NCBI GenBank assembly: GCA_963971535.1
Contig: OZ020593.1
Coordinates: 35,549,600 to 35,613,599, forward strand
Direction of reading: 5' to 3'
DNA length: 64,000 nt
Source: Notolepis coatsorum
Taxonomy: Eukaryota; Chordata; Actinopteri; Aulopiformes; Paralepididae
Program-made: the position numbers and the translations under genes
Part shown: one piece after another, positions 57,319 to 64,000 of the stretch
How the letters are laid out: each line of letters starts with the position of its first letter
Position numbering within the stretch: position 1 is the first letter of the stretch
The notes under the pieces: model-generated
The model's input: the letters and a program-made list of their open reading frames with translations, nothing else
Told to the model about the DNA's origin: nothing
The model's database searches: none

Positions 57319-58050
57319 CATAAAAAAAACTACTGAAATCAACAGAGCAGTTGACAAAAATAAAAACCCAGCAGCTACAATACAATGCTTGTGATTGCAG
57401 GGTCAAGAAAAAAGGGGGCGGAGCTCGGGATCGGTCCATTCCATTCAAAGGTTTAGATTCCCTGCTTTTTATTCTCCCCCCTGATCTTAATACGCTGATA
57501 TATTTCAGTACGAGGTTAAGAGGAAAGACCTGACAACCGTCTTTCAGGTCATAAATGCTTGCTGTTGGAAAAGTATAATGGATGAATCACTTGACCTTTG
57601 AACACACCAAGCAACTGTCTTATCTGAGCTGACACTCTCAGTCTCGGCTAACACCACCTGCACCGCAACTTTTCTCTCCCACCGCCCTCTCCCTGTTCTA
57701 AAACCACCTTCAGGTACTTGAGGACCAGACAACGAAAAAACATAAGTGTAATAGATATTCCGATCTTCCTTTATTGACTGGTGGAAATTACTTTTCACGG
57801 ACACTGGGATCTTAAAGTGAATTTATTGCCACATAGTCACCTTTTTTAAAAGGGTCACCTCTTCTTGAGCTGAATTTGAATTGGATTCAGACAGTGTTTT
57901 TTTGTGTGTGAGGACACTGGTTTAGTTTGGCTATCATTTTAAAACGTGGGTATGAAGGGAGGTCGATGCCTGCTGTAGAACAGCAAGAGCTCTGTTCCAG
58001 TAATCTGTTCCCATGGAAGGGAAAAGAAACGAAAGAAAACTCCTTCTTAT
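57319..58050. other. Unassigned non-coding DNA
   Basis: Nothing recognised. Confidence 0.4.
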
Positions 58051-58267
58051 TAGGAGTGGGCAATATATTGATACATACAAAATGTTCCAACTGTGTTATT
58101 AATCATGTTTTATTTGTTTTATATATTAATATATGATAACCTGAGTAGGCCTACTGAAAGTCGACAAGGTCCGTTCACATAAAGTGAAATATGCCTTTAA
58201 GCGGGTAACTTGATATATACTGTATATATAGATATCAATATTTCTTACACCATATCGCCCAGCCCAA
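58051..58267. mobile_element. Probable short hAT-type MITE
   Basis: Left end TAGGAGTGGGCAATATATTG, right end in reverse complement TTGGGCTGGGCGATATGGTG, with 'atatcaatatt'-type interior. This resembles the teleost 'TAGGGCTGGGCGATAT' family also seen at 61315, but several terminal bases differ and no 8-bp duplication is present. Confidence 0.55.
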
Positions 58268-59849
58268 CCTCCGAGAAAACATATTCTACCAGTAGTCTCT
58301 CAGAACCATAATCTCAAAGGACACAGTTATCAATTGTTGACTTAAGCCATTCCATTCCAACTATTTTAAAACCTTGAGTTCAACCAAGTGTAGGAAAGTA
58401 ATTTGGCTTAAAACAATATCAAACAACTCTGCTACCTCTTTTCTTAATCTTCAAAGTCTTACTTAGTGAGTGTCAGTTAGCCCCTGGTAGTGTCAGTTTC
58501 AATGAACCGGTGGAAAGAGAAAGCTTTATTTGTAGTTGAGCTTCAATAGGAATGAACATTTGCAACAGAACTAAATAAGGTGAAGTTACCGAAGATCCTG
58601 TTCTTTCACTTTAACCAAAGCATCCGTTTGAACGGTGACACCAAAACACAGCGGGTCTTTATGGGGTTGGTATTTGGCGATGAAGACTGGATAAAGCTTC
58701 TATTTCGCAGCTCTCTGATCTTCACTTCTGAAACGTATTTAGTCAGTCGTCATGCAGCCACACTGTCAGACTGTACTTTCCCTCTACGCTCAGGATATGA
58801 TTACTAACTGGGATACATCTCTTCCAGGTGACAGCTTTTTCATGGTGACTTGTCAAAAGGATGATTAAAAATACATGTGTCCTTCCCAGCGACAATGTTG
58901 AGGGGGAAAAAAACATAATAAAAACAAGACTGCTAGAGGAGATGGTTTTTAAACACCACGGTTGTGTTTTACCAATTCAGCTCAAACCAGTGATCACACA
59001 GTCACAGGAAATAGTTGACAGATTGACTAAAAAACAATTATTTATCCATGCAGAGTTGCAAGTGCCTGAAACAGGCGGCTTCGGGAGGATGCACTGGACA
59101 TGTGCACTCGGCAGGGAAGAGGATGGGGGAAGGGAATATGATGGGGGAAGGGAAGAGGGAAAGGGGACCTCTCGTTAGCTCTCGCCTCCGGACTGGTGGA
59201 GTGGCCTTCGAATGGAACAGGATGTCTGTTGAACACGCCTTTCTCGGTAGAGTGGCCGCAGTGTGGGAGACGAACGCTTGCACATAGGGAATTCCTCTGG
59301 GAAGGGAATTCTTCCCTGACCCCTCTCTGAGGCGATTGAGCTATCCTCCAGGAATGTGGTCCTTACTAGCATGAGTTGGGGGTACTTTTCCAGCGATGGT
59401 TAAAGCCAGATCTAGGAATGACGACAAGAGTACAATTAGGCGGTGTATGCGTAGATGGAGAATGCAAAGAGTACTTAGAATGACATGCCAGCATTTAAAA
59501 TGACAATATACTTAGTTGGACTTACCTTCGGTATACAACCTGAGGAGGGAAAAGTTATGGCGAGAATAACTTAAAATCCTATACCAAGAGACATGTACTG
59601 TAGATGGAGCGTGTCGGAAAGCAAAGTGTTTTTCCCCATTCTGCCCTGGTATGTGGTGTACGTAGTGATGTATGGCTCCCATTATATTTTTTTTATACGG
59701 CAGATTTACAAACATAGCTAATCCATTTGGATGTGAAATAGTTTAGAATTCAATGTATACTTAACCTACAGGAGCCCAGACAAGGAGCTCTGGTACAGTA
59801 GTTGGAAAGTGAAGATCCGGGGGGAAATGTGATCAAGCTAGTGTATGAA
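58268..59849. other. Unassigned, low-repeat non-coding DNA
   Basis: No recognised element. The frames at 58580-58807 and 58861-59178 have no known domain, and several frames overlap at 59040-59290 on both strands. Confidence 0.4.
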
Positions 59850-60152
59850 CAGCGGTGGAAGAAGTACACAGTTCCTTTACTTAAGTGAAAGTATAGATAG
59901 ATAAAATAGTACTCAGGTAAAAACAAAGGACTTCCAAGTAAAAGTAGAGAAGTATTTGATATTGAATGTACTTAAGTATAAAAAGTAAAAGTATGCATTC
60001 AACATGATGTTTGTGTATCCCAGTGCTTGGGAGCATTGAATAAAAAAAAAAGTAAAAAGTTCCCTCAAATGTAAAGTACAAGTAAGTAAAGTACAAGTAC
60101 CTCAAAATTATACTTAAGTACATTACTTGAGTAAAAATACTTTCCACCACTG
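59850..60152. mobile_element. hAT MITE (303 bp)
   Basis: Left end CAGCGGTGGAAGAAGTACAC, right end in reverse complement CAGTGGTGGAAAGTATTTTT, with the interior made of 'aagtaaaagtac' motifs, a very common teleost hAT type. The flanking 8-mers TGTATGAA and TCAATGAA agree at six of eight positions, fitting an old duplication. Confidence 0.8.
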
Positions 60153-60159
60153 TCAATGA

Positions 60160-60700
60160 AAAGATGGCGGAGGGTTAACATTGGATTCTATCAAGGAGTG
60201 TCTTCAACAAGAACACAAACTCACTCTGGAAACTATCATGAGAGAAGTCATGGCGGAGATTTCTGAGGGCCGACGCTGAGAAATGGAAGAGGAAATGGGA
60301 GATTTCACAGAGACCAGACCCAGGTCAAAACAGAGCAAGCTGAAATTGCACTGAGGGATAAATGCATTGACCTAGAAAACAGGAGCAGGTGGCAAAACGT
60401 GAGCCTTATCACCATCCCAAGAGGAGCAGAGGGTAATTGTCCCACTAAATTCATGGAGAAACGTATGGCAGAGATTTTGGTGGCTGAGAATTATTCACCC
60501 CCGTTAGTGGTAGACCGAGCCCATAGATCACTAGCGTCAAAGGGAGACTGACCACATGATCGTCGTTCGACTGCATTACTTCCCCCAAAAAGAGAGGATT
60601 GTGGGCCTTGCCAGGGGGAAAGGTTCCCTCACCTTCCTAATCTACCGACGGAGATAAGTAAACTTACCTGAAACATTTACAACCTTGGTTTGTTTTCATT
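60160..60700 (+). pseudogene. L1-type LINE ORF1 fragment (decayed)
   Basis: Conceptual translation gives the RNA-binding protein region of an L1/Tx1-type ORF1: 'DKCIDLENRSRWQNVSLITI', 'PRGAEGNCPTKFMEKRMAEI', 'PPLVVDRAHRSLASKGD' then a stop and frameshift, followed by 'HMIVVRLHYFPQKERIVGLA' and 'RGKGSLTFLIYRR'. The order matches ORF1p (RRM then C-terminal domain). An upstream part at about 60190-60300 may be the coiled-coil region. No ORF2 follows. The fragment starts a few bases after the hAT MITE. Confidence 0.75.
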
Positions 60701-60794
60701 ATTCTCTGACATGTTTTTTTCTTTTACCGCCACCAGAGATGTACAGTATGCCTAGTGAACAGGGACAAACGGCGGCAACATATTGGTAGCCGAC

Positions 60795-60917
60795 GTTCTC
60801 GGTTCAATAGACTATTTTCCCCACCTGTTCTCTGTTCAATAGACTATTTTCCCCACATGTTCTCTGTTCAATAGACTATTTTCCCCACATGTTCTCGGTT
60901 CAATAGACTATTTTCCC
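60795..60917. repeat. 32-bp tandem repeat, about four copies
   Basis: The unit 'gttctctgttcaatagacta' plus 'ttttccccacat' repeats at a strict 32-bp spacing (60795, 60827, 60859, 60891). Confidence 0.95.
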
Positions 60918-61306
60918 AAGGGGGACAGGCAAACTGGAAAGTTGGCAGAAAACGTCGATATGACCACTAAGCGAATAAGACTACTTTTTTATTATAATAT
61001 TTTTGTATTACCAAAATCAATGTTGGTACCCTGCATGAACCCACAGACTCATTTACAGGCCACCTCACCTGGTAACATTAATTTGAGAGGTTTGTCATTT
61101 GTTGTGACTTGCAGTATTTGGTTTGTGAAAGCCAATATGGATGTTTATGTACCGCTGCTTTCGTTTTATTATGTTTTTTTCCCCAGTAATACATGGCCTG
61201 GGTAGTGAAGGGACAACTGGATTGAGGTATTTAATTTTCGCTTTCTGTTCTTGTTCTGGTGATACAATAGTTTACACTTAACTAAATGTATAGATATGGG
61301 TTATAT
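60918..61306. other. Unassigned non-coding DNA
   Basis: Nothing recognised. The 87-codon frame at 60942-61205 has no known domain. Confidence 0.4.
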
Positions 61307-61314
61307 AGTATAGC

Positions 61315-62554
61315 TAGGGCTGGGCGATATGACGATATTATATAAATATCGGGTACAGTTCATTAACGATACACTTTTTAAAAGTATTGTGGATATCGTG
61401 ATGTTTTGCCCTCGCGTTAGAGGCCGCCGCGGCTGAGATGAGACTTACAAGCACAGTGCTAAATACTTTTCTCTCTCTCTCGCCTCTCCCTCTCGCAGAA
61501 AAAAAAGTCAGTCACACACACACTTGCCCAAATTACGTCATCTACACGCACATACACGCACGCAAGCGCACACACCTAGCCAGAGACAGAGAGGCGGTGG
61601 CTCGGTGCTAGGGATGCCCCCTGAAACCCAGGAGTAAGCTCCGACGTTAACAGTACTGCTATCGGTAATGAGCGGATTAGCTACGGAGCTAACAGTGTAC
61701 CATCCATCTGCGACGCAACAGTGGCAGCAACAGTGGACACGGAGTAATGTTAGCGTTATGTGGAGTTCATACTACACTACACGTATGAACTCGACATAAC
61801 GTTAACGTTACTCCGTTTCCATGAAGTGTTTAATTAGCAGCAATCTGTTGTTGAAAATGTAACGTTAACCGGAAAACCGGAAATGGAATGCGAGGACAGG
61901 AAGCCGTCATGAAGTCGGCTTCTGGCCCTTGTAGTCATATATATTGTAGTCTTTTAGTCTTATTAACTAAAAGATTTTAACTAAATAAAAAGCAGCATCA
62001 CTATTGGATAACTGAGTCATGTTTGCTATGTATTTCTTTCTTTAGGGGAGTAGGACATTTGTTTCACAGTTTTAGCATGATGTTTTATAGATGGCTAAGG
62101 TTAAACACAGGTTTTTGTTTTTAAGAGGGGGGGTTTGATTTGATTTGATTGAAGTTTATTTCAAGTATGCAACACAACAAACAAACATCAAGTACAGATG
62201 TATAGCCTTAAGCCGTTCAAATAATAAATGTATACATACATGTAAATAAATAAATAGTTACAATATATAATCTAATCATCTAAATCTAATCTAATATAAA
62301 AAAAACGGAAGGCTAAAATGCTAAATATATAATCTAAGAATCCAATTATCTAAATCTAATATATAATATAAAAATGCTAAATGCATGAGTCTTTTGTCTT
62401 TAATGTTCGCTTGCAAACTCAAATACTGTCTTGGTAAGCCTCATAATGAATTGTTTGGGGAAAAAAGGAAAAACATCATGATGTGTATATCGTGTATCGC
62501 CGAAAGGTCAGAAAATATCGTGATATCATATTTAGGCCATATCGCCCAGCCCTA
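61315..62554. mobile_element. hAT non-autonomous element (1240 bp)
   Basis: Terminal inverted repeats of 17 bp (TAGGGCTGGGCGATATG) at both ends, with a perfect 8-bp duplication AGTATAGC at 61307-61314 and 62555-62562. The interior includes a hairpin of about 38 bp per arm at 61734-61820 ('gttatgtggagttcatac' and partner) and a LINE 3' fragment near 62146-62400. No transposase frame. Confidence 0.93.
62146..62400 (-). mobile_element. LINE 3' UTR fragment inside the hAT element
   Basis: In minus orientation it ends '...acttgaaataaacttcaatc' with an AAATC-type tail ((GATTT)n on the plus strand). It has no coding part, and the right boundary is approximate. It is younger than the host hAT element. 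Confidence 0.5.
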
Positions 62555-62562
62555 AGTATAGC

Positions 62563-63013
62563 ACACCATATATTGGGGGTGCACTGTCAGGTTTTGGGAG
62601 AGAAAGCTGTTTGCATTGGCTGGAAGTTTGTGGATGGACTTGTGGACTCTGCTGTCTTAAAATACATTTTGTTAGGACAATTTGTTTACTCATTATATAC
62701 CATATTGTTTTCCATTCAAGTATTTCAAATCTCTCCTGGGGCTGCACAGTGCACCCTTAACTCATTGACCGCCATGCTCTTTTCCCATCTTTACTCAATG
62801 GCGCCAGCATTATTGACCATTTTAGCGATGTTTGCGGACCCATCGTGTGTTCTGTATTATAGCTATGGAAACAATAGTATGGCTCATTTGACAGGCATTG
62901 TTCATAGTGCATTGTTCATTTCTACATACTGTAGTTTATGCGCTATTCCATGCTAAACATCGCCCCTCTCCAAAATAATCCAGTCTTTTTTCATAAATCA
63001 CGAGATATGACGC
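62563..63013. other. Unassigned non-coding DNA
   Basis: A 157-codon frame (62483-62956) crosses from the hAT element into this stretch. It has hydrophobic segments but no homology that I recognise, and its start lies inside the transposon, so I do not call it a gene. Confidence 0.4.
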
Positions 63014-63021
63014 GTTATATG

Positions 63022-63837
63022 TATATCAATCTATTATCAATGATCCAATAGGATCGATTAAGATCGGTTCATATTGCGATACTGTTCATATTGAAAATCC
63101 TGTGGAGAGTCGTATCCGCTCAACAGCACAGCAGTAGAAATTAATGTTACGTTAGCATAAGCTAACAAGCTAACAATGATCAGAGCCATAGAGACAGAAC
63201 AGCAGAGTAGGGACTGGGGAAGGGGGTGGGGGATGGGGCATTCTCACTTTCTGTGTGTGTGTGTGTGTATGTGTGTGTGTGTGTGTGTGTGTGCGTGTGC
63301 GTTTGGAAAGACCAGATGAAGTCAGACAAGTATATTGATAGTAAATTGACTGATGATGGACAGATAATGTCGATATTTAAACATAAAAAATACAATACAT
63401 AATAAATGTATTCAGGATCATCATGCAACATAAAACAATTGTAGGAATGGTTTGGGAGAGGAAGGGGTTTTAGGTTGCGTGTTGTGAGTTCTAAAACGTT
63501 TTTCTTCAAGTTTAAAGCTCAATATATCAAAACGTGGCACTCTCCAGTGAACAGGAGGCCTATTTGTATAGATTGTTAGATCTAAATAGATCATTTTTCA
63601 TTTAAATGTCTGGAAGGGCTAAAAAAAATGTCAAATGATATTTCCGTTGCCTATTTTGAGTTTATCTAAATGTTACTGATTGTGTTAAATGGGCATATAA
63701 TATCGTCTCATATCGATCACAGGCACCTGAATCGTATCGTATCGTGGCAGACTTTGTGATATCGGCAAATATCATATCGTTGTCCAAAGAATCTATATTG
63801 TATCGTATCGTGATGAAACTGGTGATTCCCACCCCTA
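63022..63837. mobile_element. Probable hAT-type element with decayed left end
   Basis: The right end in reverse complement is TAGGGGTGGGAATCACCAGT followed by 'cgatacgatac' motifs, a well-known teleost terminus. The 8-mer GTTATATG follows it (63838-63845) and also occurs at 63014-63021, directly before sequence of matching character ('caatctattatcaatgatcc'). The left TIR itself is not recognisable, so the left boundary rests on the 8-mer. Confidence 0.6.
63252..63294. repeat. (TG)n microsatellite
   Basis: TG dinucleotides with one TATG interruption, inside the probable hAT element. Confidence 0.95.
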
Positions 63838-63944
63838 GTTATATGCATTATGCCCAAATCGTTCGGGTTGCTCGCTTGAAACTCCAAATACTTCCAAATC
63901 AAAGGTACATACCATGTACATATGTGTCTTCACAAAATCATCAT

Positions 63945-63968
63945 GGGGGGGGGGGGGGGGGGGGGGGG
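63945..63968. repeat. 24-bp poly(G) run
   Basis: The longest uninterrupted G run in the window, 32 bp from its end. Strong G-quadruplex potential, and also a place where sequencing or assembly length may be wrong. Confidence 0.95.
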
Positions 63969-64000
63969 TCGTTTTAACTAGAAACTGCGATCGTTACCAA

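Noticed and set aside
62483-62956. 157-codon frame with hydrophobic stretches
   Set aside because: It starts inside a hAT element, crosses its target duplication and matches no family I know.

Overview
The window looks like nuclear DNA from a ray-finned (teleost) fish, and it is almost entirely non-genic. The reasons are the mix of mobile elements (L2-type, Rex1-like, RTE-type and L1-type non-LTR retrotransposons, several tRNA-derived SINE families, many non-autonomous hAT elements, a PIF/Harbinger-like MITE) and the abundance of (CA)n, (GA)n, (ATT)n and poly(G) tracts. I found no host protein-coding exon, rRNA, functional tRNA or known ncRNA that I can support. The only long open frame that looks like a real protein is a retrotransposon reverse transcriptase at 41573-43150.

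Layout. 1-9.4 kb: mostly unassigned DNA with one long SINE (SINE-A), a dispersed repeat of unknown type split by a solo-LTR-like insertion, and a worn hAT-like element. 9.4-20.4 kb: unassigned DNA with two copies of a second SINE (SINE-B), hAT ends, and two strong hairpin elements (16465-16851 and 17144-17360). 20.4-25.7 kb: short tandem arrays, a 50-bp minisatellite invaded by a Harbinger-like MITE and an RTE fragment, and a LINE carrying a nested SINE. 25.8-34.7 kb: three SINE-A copies, a 38-bp and a 33-bp minisatellite, and the second copy of the dispersed repeat. 34.8-43.7 kb: a nest of transposons, with an L2-type LINE split by a hAT element, a separate hAT at 37228, a Rex1-like LINE on the minus strand split by a hAT that itself holds LINE 3' pieces, then a 5'-truncated plus-strand relative with an intact reverse transcriptase frame. 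43.7-53 kb: microsatellites, SINE-A, a long-TIR element with a 9-bp duplication, SINE-B, a 22-bp minisatellite, a minus-strand L2 with an (ATT)n tail, and a 19-bp minisatellite split by a hAT element. 53-64 kb: further SINEs, long unassigned stretches (some perhaps conserved non-coding DNA), a fragment of L1 ORF1 and several hAT elements.

The elements do not form a pathway. What the window does record well is insertion history: at least fourteen insertions have target-site duplications that can be read directly, several are nested and so give relative ages, and one insertion has an unoccupied related copy elsewhere in the window. The observations most worth following are the seven-copy SINE-A family; a 171-bp segment present at 55.2 kb and again, 98% identical, inside an L2 3' region at 48.5 kb; a 387-bp near-perfect palindrome flanked by TA; and a long-TIR element with a 9-bp target duplication. 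I see no evidence of a new multi-gene system.
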